Below, in pieces: positions 1-9,969 of a DNA stretch of 64,000 bases. A program made the translations under genes and the position numbers. Source of the stretch: DATBLE01 sp036555585 (GTDB lineage Bacteria > Actinomycetota > Thermoleophilia > Gaiellales > Gaiellaceae); assembly GCA_036555585.1 (NCBI GenBank), contig DATBLE010000017.1, positions 134,024 to 198,023 on the forward strand. The letters are read 5' to 3'. The notes under the pieces were generated by a model, which was given only the letters and a program-made list of their open reading frames with translations, was not told where the DNA came from and ran no database searches. Within the stretch, counting starts at the first letter, position 1. Each line of letters begins with the position of its first letter.

Positions 1-1
1 C

Positions 2-553
2 GCCGCCGCCCGGATGGTCGTGCTCGACCCCGGGTGGCGCCTGCCGCGTGCCGCCGCACGGGAGCTCGCGCGTCCGCTGCCCGCCTTCGTGCTCTTCAAC
101 CTCAACCTGCTCGTCTGGCACGTGCCCGCGCTGTACGACGCGACGCTGGACAACGCCGCCGTCCACGACCTCGAGCATGCGCTGTTCCTCCTCACCGGGC
201 TGCTCTTCTGGGGCCAGGTGATCGACTCCCCGCCGTTTCGCAGCCGGCTCGACCCCCTGCACCGCCTCGCCTTCGTGACCGGAGGCATCGCCGTCGGCTG
301 GGTGCTGGCGATCGTGCTCGCGCTCGCGCGCTCGCCGCTGTACGCGGCGTACGCGTCGCTCGACCGGCGCCCGGGTGGGCTGTCGGCGCTGGGCGACCAG
401 CAGATCGCCGCCGGGGTGATGTGGGTGCCCGGCTCGCTCGCGTTCACGATCGCGTTCGCCCTGATCCTCTACCGCTGGCTCGGCCCGGAGCCTAGCGCCT
501 CTTCCGCCGCCCGGCCCGCCCGGCTCGGCGTCGCCGGAACCACCGACTCGTGA
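2..553 (+). CDS. Cytochrome c oxidase assembly factor CtaG-like (5' truncated)
   Basis: C-terminal part of a polytopic membrane protein; the frame is open to the left edge, so the true start lies outside the window. At least four hydrophobic segments are visible, with conserved features of the CtaG_Cox (caa3-type assembly) family: NLNLLVWHVPALYDATL, HDLEHALFLLTGLLFWGQV and a late DQQIAAGVMWVPGS loop before the last helix. The histidines in WHVP and HDLEHA are typical of the family. It is followed by a small membrane protein, an SCO copper chaperone and CtaB, which supports a role in copper delivery to, and assembly of, terminal oxidase in the cytoplasmic membrane. Confidence 0.82.
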   Translation, partial: AAARMVVLDPGWRLPRAAARELARPLPAFVLFNLNLLVWHVPALYDATLDNAAVHDLEHALFLLTGLLFWGQVIDSPPFRSRLDPLHRLAFVTGGIAVGWVLAIVLALARSPLYAAYASLDRRPGGLSALGDQQIAAGVMWVPGSLAFTIAFALILYRWLGPEPSASSAARPARLGVAGTTDS

Positions 554-569
554 CCAACGAGGAGAAGAC

Positions 570-713
570 ATGCTGCAGACCATTGCCTCCTTCTTCACCG
601 GCTCGCTGCTGACCCTCCTGCTGCCCGTCGGGCTGCTGATCGTGGTCGGGTTGTACTGGGCCCACCTGATCAGGCGGCGCTCTGCGGGTGCTCGGACCGG
701 CAAGACCGAATGA
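570..713 (+). CDS. Small single-span membrane protein in oxidase assembly operon
   Basis: A 47-residue ORF beginning MLQTIASFF and ending RTGKTE. Residues 8-34 form one long hydrophobic helix followed by HLIRRR, which suggests the C-terminus lies in the cytoplasm. The start is preceded by a good ribosome binding site (GAGGAGAAG, 5 nt away). Its stop overlaps the SCO start in an ATGA arrangement, so the two are translationally coupled. It lies between ctaG-like and SCO genes and may be an oxidase accessory subunit or assembly peptide; no family was recognised. Confidence 0.7.
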   Translation: MLQTIASFFTGSLLTLLLPVGLLIVVGLYWAHLIRRRSAGARTGKTE

Positions 714-1387
714 CCGACGGCGACGCCACCGGGCCTCCCGCCAGGGCTCGCGTGCCGCTCCGGGGGGTCGTGCTCGCCGTCGCGGCCGCCGCGCTGGCCG
801 GCATCGGCGCCGGGGTCGCGATCCACGAGCTCGCGGCGCACGGCTCGCGGGGCGCAGCGGCGGCCACGCTCCCGGCCTTCCACGGACAGGCCTCCTGGGG
901 GGCGGGAAGGCGACCGGCCCCCGCGTTCGCGCTCGACGACCAGAACGGCGCCCTCGTCGGCCTGCGCTCCCTCCGGGGGAGATCCGTGCTCCTGACGTTC
1001 CTCGACTCGCAGTGCAAGGAGGAGTGTCCGATCCAGGGGCGCGAGCTCGGATCGATTCTCCGCCGCCTGCCAGCGGCCGCGAGGCCGGCGCTGGTCGTCG
1101 TCAGCGTCGATCCCTCGGGCGACACGCCGGCGAGCATCCGTCACGCGATGAGCAGGTGGCACCTGGCCGGCCCCTGGCCCTGGCACTGGCTGAACGGCAG
1201 CCGGGCCGCGCTGCGCGGCGTCTGGAAGCGGTACGGCGTCACGGTCGACCCGGGCTCCGGCGACATCGTGCACAGCCTCGTCCTGTACCTGATCGACCGG
1301 GACGGCTACGAGCGGACCGCCTACCTGTACCCCTTCCTGCCCGCCTTCGTCCAGGGCGACCTGGCCAGGCTCGGGGCGCAGGCGTGA
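710..1387 (+). CDS. SCO1/SenC family copper chaperone
   Basis: A 225-residue protein with an N-terminal membrane anchor (about residues 17-38) and a thioredoxin-like domain facing outward. The copper site of SCO proteins is visible: CKEEC (Cys102 and Cys106) and a distal histidine (His188 in DIVHSLVLYLIDRDG). SCO proteins deliver copper to the CuA site of cytochrome c oxidase subunit II or keep its cysteines reduced. The start ATG overlaps the stop of the small membrane protein, and the stop overlaps the GTG of ctaB, so translation is coupled on both sides. Confidence 0.9.
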   Translation: MTDGDATGPPARARVPLRGVVLAVAAAALAGIGAGVAIHELAAHGSRGAAAATLPAFHGQASWGAGRRPAPAFALDDQNGALVGLRSLRGRSVLLTFLDSQCKEECPIQGRELGSILRRLPAAARPALVVVSVDPSGDTPASIRHAMSRWHLAGPWPWHWLNGSRAALRGVWKRYGVTVDPGSGDIVHSLVLYLIDRDGYERTAYLYPFLPAFVQGDLARLGAQA

Positions 1388-2574
1388 GAACGGATGCAGC
1401 GCCGGGAGTCCCCCTGCGGCTGACCGCGCTCGTCGCCGTCGCCGGCGTCCTCCTCGCCGTCGTCAGCGGGACGCTCGGCGGCGGCGCTCCCCACCGGGTC
1501 CTGAGCGCGCTGGTCCTCCCGCCGCTGCTCGCGATCGCCCTGGGCGCGCTCCTCGCGCATCGACGGCTCGTCGCTCCCTCGCTCGTGGCGCTCGCGCTCC
1601 TGCTCGCCGCGGCGCTCGTCACCGCCCACGCGCCCCACGTCGTCCTCGCCGCCCTGACGCTGGCCGCGACCGCGGCGCTCGCCGCCGCGACCTGGCGCGG
1701 GGCCGAGGTCGCCGCCGGCCGCGTGCGCGACTACGTCACGCTGACCAAGCCGCGGATCATGAGTCTGCTGCTCCTCACCGGCGCCTGCGGCATGGTCGTG
1801 GGTGCCCGTGGTGACCCGGGTCCGGGCCGGCTGCTGCTGATGCTGCTGGGGCTGGCGCTCGCCTGCGGAGGCGCGAGCGCGCTGAACCACGTCCTCGACC
1901 GGGACATCGACCGGCTGATGGGGCCGCGCACGGCGGGCCGCCCCGTCGCTGGCGGCCGTATGAGTGCACCCCGCGCGCTCGAGTTCGGGCTCGCGCTCTC
2001 GGCCTGCTCGTTCGTTCTCCTCGCCGCGACCGTGAACGTCCTCACGGCGGTGCTGGCGCTCGTCGGGAACCTGTTCTACGTCGTCGTGTACACGGGCTAC
2101 CTGAAGCGTCGCGGGCCGAGCAACATCGTTCTCGGCGGCGCGGCCGGCGCCGTTCCTCCGCTCGTCGGCTACGCGGCGGCGACGGGCAGCCTCGCCCTGC
2201 CGGCCGCCTGGCTGTTCCTGATCGTCTTCCTCTGGACCCCGCCGCACTTCTGGTCGCTCGCGCTGCTCCTGCGCGAGCACTACGGCGCCGCGCGCGTCCC
2301 GATGCTGCCGGTCGTGCGCGGCGACCGCGCCACGCTGCAGCGCATCGTCGGCTACACGATCGTGCTGGTCGCGGTCTCCGCCTTGCCCGTCGCGGCCGGA
2401 TCCTTCGGGCTCGTCTACCTCGCCGGCGCGCTCGTGCTCGGAGGAGCCTTTCTCTCGCTGACGCTGTGGTTGCGTCGAGCGGCCGACCGCCGGCGAGCGG
2501 CGTTCGTCTTCCATGCCTCGCTCCTGTACCTGGCCCTGATCTTCGTCGCCGCCGCGCTCGACGCGGCGGTCTGA
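1384..2574 (+). CDS. ctaB: Protoheme IX farnesyltransferase (heme O synthase) with N-terminal membrane extension
   Basis: A 396-residue UbiA-family prenyltransferase making heme O from heme B and farnesyl diphosphate. The catalytic Asp-rich motif NHVLDRDID lies near residue 167, after the family signature VTLTKPRIMSLLLLTGACGM; further family motifs are YTGYLKRRGPSNIVLGG and FLWTPPHFWSLAL. The first ~110 residues are extra: four or so hydrophobic segments including GTLGGGAPHRVLSAL, resembling part of a heme A synthase (CtaA)-like bundle. The GTG start overlaps the SCO stop (GTGA). Frame continuation further upstream is shadow of the SCO gene and was ignored. Confidence 0.9.
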   Translation: MRTDAAPGVPLRLTALVAVAGVLLAVVSGTLGGGAPHRVLSALVLPPLLAIALGALLAHRRLVAPSLVALALLLAAALVTAHAPHVVLAALTLAATAALAAATWRGAEVAAGRVRDYVTLTKPRIMSLLLLTGACGMVVGARGDPGPGRLLLMLLGLALACGGASALNHVLDRDIDRLMGPRTAGRPVAGGRMSAPRALEFGLALSACSFVLLAATVNVLTAVLALVGNLFYVVVYTGYLKRRGPSNIVLGGAAGAVPPLVGYAAATGSLALPAAWLFLIVFLWTPPHFWSLALLLREHYGAARVPMLPVVRGDRATLQRIVGYTIVLVAVSALPVAAGSFGLVYLAGALVLGGAFLSLTLWLRRAADRRRAAFVFHASLLYLALIFVAAALDAAV

Positions 2575-2592
2575 CCGGGCCGGGCGGTCCGG

Positions 2593-3756
2593 CTACGCCA
2601 GACGGATGATGGCCGCTTCGGCCAGCTCGTCGACCTCGTCGGCCGAGTACCCGGCCTCGGCGAGCACCTCGGCCGTGTGCTCGCCCAGCGCCGGCGGCGC
2701 GGCGGCGTAGGCGGGCCGCTCGCCGTCGGCCGAGAACGCGGGGCCGACCGTCGTGTGCCGGCCGAGGCGCTGGAGGATCCCGATCGCCCCGGTCTGCGGG
2801 TCGGCGGCGACCTCGCCGACGTCCTGGACCGGAGCGGCCGGGACGCCGGCAGCCGCGAGCGCCTCCAGCCAGGCGGCGCGGGGCCGCTCCCGCAGCCGCG
2901 CGGAGAGCGCCTCGACGAGCGCGGCGCGGTTGGTCACGCGGTCGGGGTTGGTCGCGAAGCGCGGGTCGTCGGCCAGCTCGGGGACGCCGATCGCGTCGGC
3001 CAGCCGCCGGAAGAGCCCGTCGTTCGCGGCGGTGATCATCAGCCCGCCGTCCGACGCGGGGAAGACCTGGTAGGGGGCGATCGCGTGGAAGCCCGTGCCC
3101 TGAGGGGTCGGCACGGCTCCGGTCTCGAGGTTGCCGATCAGGTGGTAGGACACGTACGCGAGCGCCGTCTCCCAGAGCGACACGTCGAGCGTGTGACCGC
3201 CGCCCGCGTGCAGCGCGGCGAGGATCGCGAACGCGGCGTACATCCCGGTGCCGTGGTCGATCAGCGACACGCCGACCCGTACGCCCTCGCCGCCCGGCTC
3301 GCCGGTGACGCTGATCAGGCCTCCGGCCGCCTGGAGCAGGGGGTCGTAGCCGGGCAGCATCCGCTTCGGCCCGGTGCTCCCGTACGACGAGATCGTGCAG
3401 CAGACGAGCTCGGGCCTGCGGGCCCGGAGCGCCGCCGCGTCCAGGCCGAGCTCCTCGGCCAGGCCCGGCCGCAGGCTCTGGACGACCACGTCGGCGCGGT
3501 CGACGAGCCGCAGGACCAGCTCCGTGCCGCGCCGCAGGTCGATCGCCGCCGACCGCTTCCCGGCGTTGGCCGCGACGAACAGCGTCCCGAGGTCGCCCGC
3601 GAACGGCGGGCCCCACGAGCGCGCCTCGTCCCCGGCCGGCGGCTCGACCTTGACCACGTCGGCACCGAGCGCCCCCAGCAGCTGGGTGCAGACCGGGCCG
3701 GCATAGGAGGTGGTCACGTCGACGACGCGGATGCCGGCCAGCGGCGCGAAGGGCAT
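2593..3756 (-). CDS. CaiB/BaiF family CoA transferase
   Basis: A 387-residue class III CoA-transferase moving CoA between acyl groups. It starts MPFAPLAGIRVVDVTTSYAGP, contains the family's LGADVVKVEPP segment, and ends with the GEHTAEVLAEAGYS tail that closes many family members. The catalytic Asp position follows the ANAGKRSAAIDL region typical of the family. The ATG overlaps the stop of the upstream cyclase gene by one base, so the two form an operon. The substrate cannot be told from sequence; formyl-, succinyl- or carnitine-type acyl-CoA transfers are all known in the family. Confidence 0.88.
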   Translation of the reverse strand: MPFAPLAGIRVVDVTTSYAGPVCTQLLGALGADVVKVEPPAGDEARSWGPPFAGDLGTLFVAANAGKRSAAIDLRRGTELVLRLVDRADVVVQSLRPGLAEELGLDAAALRARRPELVCCTISSYGSTGPKRMLPGYDPLLQAAGGLISVTGEPGGEGVRVGVSLIDHGTGMYAAFAILAALHAGGGHTLDVSLWETALAYVSYHLIGNLETGAVPTPQGTGFHAIAPYQVFPASDGGLMITAANDGLFRRLADAIGVPELADDPRFATNPDRVTNRAALVEALSARLRERPRAAWLEALAAAGVPAAPVQDVGEVAADPQTGAIGILQRLGRHTTVGPAFSADGERPAYAAAPPALGEHTAEVLAEAGYSADEVDELAEAAIIRLA

Positions 3757-4511
3757 CAGAAGAACGCGACCTTGATCAGGAAGCCGATGCCGACGAGCAC
3801 CCCGAGGAAGAGGAGCAGCGTGACCAGCCCGAAGGCGGTCAGCCCGGTGAGCTTCGCGGTCGGCGGCTTGCTTCCGGCGAAGACCGAGCTCAGCTGCGCC
3901 TCGACGATCGACTCGACGTGCCTGGAGATGCGGTCGCCGAAGTCCGAGTGCGAGCCCTCGGTCTTCAGCATCGGGAAGTAGCGTGGCGAGTCGCCGAGCT
4001 CCAGCTGGTAGATGTGCTCGGCGCGGACGTCCTTCAGCTTCTGCTCGCCCAGGTCGCGGATCGAGACGCCCTCCGGCAGGTCGCCGCCGACGAGCGCGCG
4101 GGTGGTCTCCGAGAGCAGCACCTGCCCGCCGTGCCCGGCGGAGCAGATCCGCGCCGCGCGGACCACGTCGAGGCCGATGTAGCCCTCGTCGCCGACTGCC
4201 GGCTCGCCGGTGTGCAGCCCCATGCGGACCCGGACCGCGGCCCTGCCGGGCCACGTGTGCGCCTCGAGCGCGCGCTGGCCGGCGACCGCCGCCGCGACCG
4301 CGTCGCGCGCCCGCCGGAAGGAGTAGAAGAACGCGTCGCCCTGCGTGTCGACCTCGCGCCCCTCCGCCGAGCTGAACGCCTCCCGCAGGATCCGCCGGTG
4401 GTCGGCGACGACCGTCGTGTAGTCGGAGCCGAGCTCCTGGAGCAGCCTGGTCGACCCCTCGATGTCGGTGAACAGGAACGTCACCGTGCCGGTCGGGAAC
4501 GGGGAGGACAC
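3756..4511 (-). CDS. Class III nucleotide cyclase domain protein with C-terminal membrane anchor
   Basis: A 251-residue protein with one class III adenylate/guanylate cyclase catalytic domain at the N-terminus. The first metal-binding Asp lies in FLFTDIEGSTRL, the second in TQGDAFFYSF, and RVRMGLHTGEP is the typical central strand. After residue 170 comes a linker, then one strongly hydrophobic segment at about 222-248 at the extreme C-terminus, so the enzyme is probably tail-anchored with the cyclase in the cytoplasm. The GTG start is chosen because the catalytic fold begins immediately after it and a GATAAT box lies 7 nt upstream. Probably co-transcribed with the CoA transferase. Confidence 0.82.
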   Translation of the reverse strand: MSSPFPTGTVTFLFTDIEGSTRLLQELGSDYTTVVADHRRILREAFSSAEGREVDTQGDAFFYSFRRARDAVAAAVAGQRALEAHTWPGRAAVRVRMGLHTGEPAVGDEGYIGLDVVRAARICSAGHGGQVLLSETTRALVGGDLPEGVSIRDLGEQKLKDVRAEHIYQLELGDSPRYFPMLKTEGSHSDFGDRISRHVESIVEAQLSSVFAGSKPPTAKLTGLTAFGLVTLLLFLGVLVGIGFLIKVAFF

Positions 4512-4518
4512 GCGCCTG

Positions 4519-4526
4519 ATTATCGT
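4519..4526. promoter_or_regulatory. Overlapping divergent -10 boxes (leaderless genes)
   Basis: On the plus strand TATCGT at 4521-4526 lies 6 nt before the DUF255 ATG. On the minus strand GATAAT (4524-4519) lies 7 nt before the cyclase GTG. The two boxes share four base pairs in a 21-bp intergenic gap, so both genes are probably leaderless and their polymerases compete. Confidence 0.6.
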
Positions 4527-4532
4527 GGCGGG

Positions 4533-6400
<1,868 letters not shown>

Positions 6401-6404
<4 letters not shown>

Positions 6405-7474
6405 ACGACGAACGCCTCGGGCCGCGCCGCCCCGCGCTCGAACCGCCCGACGTCGAAGGCGGACAGGTCGAGCGTCGGCTCGCGGCCCGCGATCAGCTCG
6501 GCCACGTGCTCGCCCACGGCCGGCGCCTGCTGGAAGCCGTGCCCGGAGAACCCGGTGGCGTAGAGGAAGCCCTCGGGCTCGGACACCCGGCCGACGAGCG
6601 CGTTGTGGTCGGGGCTCACCTCGTAGTAGCCCCACCACGACGTCTGCACGGGCAGGTCGGCGAGGAGCGGCAGGCGCGCCAGCCCCGCCTCCGCCACCTC
6701 CTCGAGCGTCTGCTCTCGCCCGCCGAACACGATGCCCGGCCCCTCCCGGTGGAAGTAGAACGAGGTCGAGAAGTCGATCGTCAGCGGCAGCCGCTCCGGC
6801 AGGCCGCCGTCCTCGGGCGAGAACCAGATCCAGCGCTTCTCGCCCTCGACCGGCAGGTCGACGCCGGCCATCGCCGCCACCTCCCGCGACCACGCGCCGG
6901 CGCAGCAGACGACCGTCCTGCAGGCGATCGCGCCCCTGGACGTCTCGACGGCGGCGACGCGTCCGGCGTCCACCCGAACGCCGGTGACCTCGCAGCCCTG
7001 CCTGACGTCGAGCCCGCGCGCGTACCACTGGACGACCGACTCCGGCGACGCGTAGCCGTCGAGCTCGCAGAAGGTCGCGCCCACGAGTCCGTCCGGCTCG
7101 AGCAAGGGGACGATCTCGAGCGCCTCCTCGACCGAGAGCTCGCGCGAGGGCACGCCGAGGCGCTGCTGGAGCGCGAGCGCCCCCCGGAAGGAGGCGAGGT
7201 CCTCCTCGCGGTCGAGCAGGAACAGGTAGCCGTACCGGCGGAAGTCGATTCCTTCCATCCGGCCGAACTCGTCCATCGAGCGGAGCGCGATCCGGATGTT
7301 CAGCTCGTCCGAGAACTGCGCCCGGATCCCGCCGGCCGAACGGCTGGTCGACCCGGCGGCCAGCGAGTCGCGCTCGAGCAGCACGACGTCGTCCAGGCCG
7401 AGCTCGCGCAGGTGCCAGGCGACGCTCGCGCCCATCGCCCCGCCGCCCACGACCACGATCTCGTGGGTCTCCAT
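6401..7474 (-). CDS. FAD-dependent oxidoreductase (DAO / sarcosine oxidase beta-like)
   Basis: A 357-residue flavoprotein of the DadA/SoxB type. The dinucleotide-binding motif VVVGGGAMGASVAWHL is at residues 7-22, the acidic end of the second strand follows (LLERD), and the C-terminus has YATGFSGHGFQQAPAVGEHVAELI, the FAD-contacting segment of amine oxidoreductases such as sarcosine or dimethylglycine oxidase. The substrate is probably a secondary or tertiary amine or a D-amino acid. A TACCTT box lies 7 nt upstream of the ATG. The last codons overlap the end of the convergent DUF255 gene by 4 bp. Confidence 0.85.
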
Positions 7475-7480
7475 GCGCTC

Positions 7481-7487
7481 TAAGGTA
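7481..7487. promoter_or_regulatory. Shared -10 element of divergent leaderless pair
   Basis: TAAGGTA. Read on the plus strand TAAGGT ends 7 nt before the ABC GTG; on the minus strand TACCTT ends 7 nt before the oxidoreductase ATG. The entire gap between the genes is 19 bp, so only one polymerase can occupy it. Confidence 0.6.
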
Positions 7488-7493
7488 CGCCTC

Positions 7494-8204
7494 GTGGCCT
7501 TGCTCGAGGTGAAGAACGTCACCCGCCGCTTCGGCGGCATCGTCGCGCTCGACGACGTCTCGTTCGACGTGGGCGAGGGCGAGATCGTGGGACTGATCGG
7601 CCCGAACGGCGCGGGGAAGACGACCGCCTTCAACGTCATCACCCGCCTCTACCGGCCCGACAGCGGCGAGCTCGTCTTCGCGGGCGAGTCGCTGCTGTCG
7701 ACGCCCGCGCACCGCGTGATCGCGCGCGGGATCGCGCGGACGTTCCAGAACCTCGAGCTGTTCAAGACGATGACCGTGCGCGAGAACGTCGTCGTCGGCA
7801 CCCACAAGCGCACGGGGCCGCGCTCGGTGGACGAGATCGTCGAGTACGTCGGCATCGGCGACGTCGCCGAGCGGCCGGCCGGCTCGCTCCCCTACGCGAT
7901 CCTCAAGCGCGTCGAGACCGCCAGGGCGCTCGCGTCCGGCCCGCGGCTGCTACTCCTCGACGAGCCGGCCGGCGGGCTCTCGCACGAGGAGGTCGAGCGG
8001 CTGGCGGCGTTCGTCGTCCGGATGCGCGAGGACTTCGACCTGACCATCCTCCTGGTCGAGCATCACATGAACCTGGTCATGGGCGTGTCCGACCGCGTGC
8101 ACGTGCTCGACTTCGGCCGCAAGATCGCCGCCGGGACGCCGCAGGAGGTCCAGAACGACCCGGCCGTGATCGAGGCGTACCTCGGCTCGGAGGAAGCGGC
8201 CTAG
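7494..8204 (+). CDS. ABC transporter ATPase, LivG-like (branched-chain amino acid type)
   Basis: A 236-residue nucleotide-binding protein. Walker A GPNGAGKT (residues 36-43), the TFQNLELFKTMTVRENV segment typical of LivG, Walker B LLLLDEP and an H-loop in LLVEHHMNLVM are all present. The signature loop reads LPYAILKRVETARAL instead of the more usual LSYGQQRRLE-type sequence, so the transporter signature is divergent. No permease or LivF partner is adjacent; a shortened binding-protein-like gene lies 850 bp downstream. The start GTG is supported by a TAAGGT box 7 nt upstream; an ATG at 7473 would overlap the divergent gene's start. Confidence 0.85.
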   Translation: MALLEVKNVTRRFGGIVALDDVSFDVGEGEIVGLIGPNGAGKTTAFNVITRLYRPDSGELVFAGESLLSTPAHRVIARGIARTFQNLELFKTMTVRENVVVGTHKRTGPRSVDEIVEYVGIGDVAERPAGSLPYAILKRVETARALASGPRLLLLDEPAGGLSHEEVERLAAFVVRMREDFDLTILLVEHHMNLVMGVSDRVHVLDFGRKIAAGTPQEVQNDPAVIEAYLGSEEAA

Positions 8205-8213
8205 GCCGCGGCG

Positions 8214-9014
8214 CTAGCCGAGCGCGCGAGCGAGCAGGTCGCGCGAGACGCTGCCGGCCCCGTACCGGGAGGTGCCCTCGTCGAGCAGCTCCTGCGCACC
8301 CGCCACCAGCGAGCCGTACGCGGCGGCGGCCAGGAGGCCTCCGGTCGAGATCCGCCTGACGCCGGCGGCCTCGAGCTCGGCGACCGGCGGCGTCGCCGGC
8401 AGGGCGAGCACGTTCACCGGCGCCTCGACCTCGTCGACGACGCGGCGGATGTCGTCGATCCCGGTCAGTCCGGGCGCGTAGAGGCAGTCCGCGCCGGCGT
8501 CGCGGTACGCGACCAGCCGCTCGATCGTCCCGTCCAGGTCGTCCACCGCGCGGATGTGGTGCTCGCAGCGGCCCGTGAGGACGATCCCCGTCTCACGCGC
8601 GGCCGCGGCCGCCTCGGCGACCCGACCCGCCGCCGCCTCGACCTCGTCGATCCCGCCCGTCGCCGGGTCGTAGTCCTCGATCGAGCAGCCGGCCGCTCCG
8701 GCCCCGGCGAGCAGCCGCACGGTCTCGGCGACGCCGCCCGGGTCGTCGGGGTACAGGCGCTCGCTGTCGACGTTCAGCGGGACGGAGACCGCGGCCGTGA
8801 TCGCCCGCACGTGGGCGACCAGCTCGTCGCGGGTCACGTGCTGGTCCGGCCTGCCCAGCGACCATGCGAACCCGGCGCTCGTCGTCGCCAGCGCCGGGAA
8901 GCCGAGCGTCTCGAGCAGCCGGGCCGACCCGACGTCCCACGGGTTCGGCATCAGGAAGATGCCGTCCGCGGCGTGGAGCTCCCGGAAGCGTGCGCGCAGA
9001 TCGGCGGCGGACAC
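8214..9014 (-). CDS. Isocitrate lyase / phosphoenolpyruvate mutase superfamily protein
   Basis: A 266-residue TIM-barrel protein resembling PEP mutase, oxaloacetate decarboxylase and 2-methylisocitrate lyase. FLMPNPWDVGSARLLE, the active-site region NVDSERLYPD, GCSIEDYDP (metal-binding Glu/Asp) and TGRCEHHI follow the family order. The canonical KKCGH loop of true isocitrate lyases is absent; TGRCEHH occupies the position, as in the PEP mutase-like subgroup of uncertain substrate. It starts with GTG, 6 nt after CAAGAT. It ends 9 bp from the convergent ABC gene. Confidence 0.82.
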   Translation of the reverse strand: MSAADLRARFRELHAADGIFLMPNPWDVGSARLLETLGFPALATTSAGFAWSLGRPDQHVTRDELVAHVRAITAAVSVPLNVDSERLYPDDPGGVAETVRLLAGAGAAGCSIEDYDPATGGIDEVEAAAGRVAEAAAAARETGIVLTGRCEHHIRAVDDLDGTIERLVAYRDAGADCLYAPGLTGIDDIRRVVDEVEAPVNVLALPATPPVAELEAAGVRRISTGGLLAAAAYGSLVAGAQELLDEGTSRYGAGSVSRDLLARALG

Positions 9015-9043
9015 GCTGCCATCTTGCCGGAAGGCGGCACGGC

Positions 9044-9049
9044 TAGGCT
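9044..9049 (+). promoter_or_regulatory. -10 box TAGGCT
   Basis: TANNNT hexamer 9 nt before the ATG at 9059; supports a leaderless or near-leaderless transcript. Confidence 0.45.
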
Positions 9050-9058
9050 TCGCGGCCG

Positions 9059-9967
9059 ATGCGGCCGTTCGCGATCGCGCTCGTGCTGGCGGCGCTCGCC
9101 GGGTCGGCCGGCTCCTCGGGGGCCTCGCCGGCGCCGCTCGTGATCGCGGACGCAGGGCTCCCGCCGGCGGTCGCGGCCGGTGCGGCCCGCTACCTCGCGT
9201 GGGTGGGATCGCACGACGGCGTCGACGGGCGTCGCGTGGTGCTCCGCAGCGCAGCCCCGGGGGAGCAGCCGCTGGCGGCGCTCACTCCCTCCGCCGTCCC
9301 CGAGCCCTTGCCGCAGCTCGTCCTCGGCGGCTCCGCCGAATCGCGCCGCCGCGCGTGGGCCGTCGGCTACGTCCCCGGCTACGGCCTCGAGGCGCGGGTG
9401 CTGGCACGTCAGATCGCGAAGACGAGGCCCGGAGCCAGGATCGCCGTCCTCTACTCCGACGACCCCGACGGTCGCGAGCTGCTCGCCTGGTTCGAGCGCT
9501 CGGCCCCGGTCCTGATCGCCGCCGCCGATGCCGAGGTCCTGCGCGCGTCGAGAGCGGACACGCTCGTCGTCCTCTCCTCGCATCCGCTCGCCCTGCCGCG
9601 GCGCGACTGGTTCGTCTTCTCCAACGCAGCCGCAGCCGAGCCGTCGCCGGGCGCGGTCTCGACCGTCTTCCTCCGGATGCCCGGCGATCCGGCCTGGGCG
9701 GGCGATCCGGCGCTCCGGCGCTTCCGGCCCGCGAACGCAGGCCAGGCGCTCGGGCTCGCGGCCGCCTTCACGCTCGTCGACGCGCTCCGCCGGGCCGGCC
9801 CGAGCCCGACGCGGGCAAGCGTCCTGACCGCGCTGCGCCGGTCGGCCGAGGCGAACAACCCGTTCCTGGTGCCGGGCATCGTCGTCCGGGGCGGCGTCCG
9901 GCAGGTCGCACTCCGGCGCTGGTCCGGCGGCCGCTGGCACGTCTTCACCCCGCCGCTCACGCGCTGA
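9059..9967 (+). CDS. Secreted periplasmic-binding-protein-like protein (type 1 fold)
   Basis: A 302-residue protein with a signal peptide (MRPFAIALVLAALAGSAGSS, then ASP). The mature part resembles Leu/Ile/Val-binding proteins: APLVIADAGLPPAVAAG at the N-terminus, a central GARIAVLYSDDPDGRELLAWF lobe-crossing strand, and RFRPANAGQALGLAAAFTLVDALRRAG, as in LivK C-terminal lobes. It is shorter than the usual ~380 residues, so the fold is trimmed or degenerate. It lies near, but in a separate unit from, the LivG-like ATPase. Whether it binds an amino acid cannot be said. Confidence 0.6.
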   Translation: MRPFAIALVLAALAGSAGSSGASPAPLVIADAGLPPAVAAGAARYLAWVGSHDGVDGRRVVLRSAAPGEQPLAALTPSAVPEPLPQLVLGGSAESRRRAWAVGYVPGYGLEARVLARQIAKTRPGARIAVLYSDDPDGRELLAWFERSAPVLIAAADAEVLRASRADTLVVLSSHPLALPRRDWFVFSNAAAAEPSPGAVSTVFLRMPGDPAWAGDPALRRFRPANAGQALGLAAAFTLVDALRRAGPSPTRASVLTALRRSAEANNPFLVPGIVVRGGVRQVALRRWSGGRWHVFTPPLTR

Positions 9968-9969
9968 GC

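Noticed and set aside
688..1383. Extension of the ctaB frame upstream through the SCO gene
   Set aside because: The translation there is Arg/Gly/Pro-rich shadow of SCO; the GTGA junction at 1384 marks the start.
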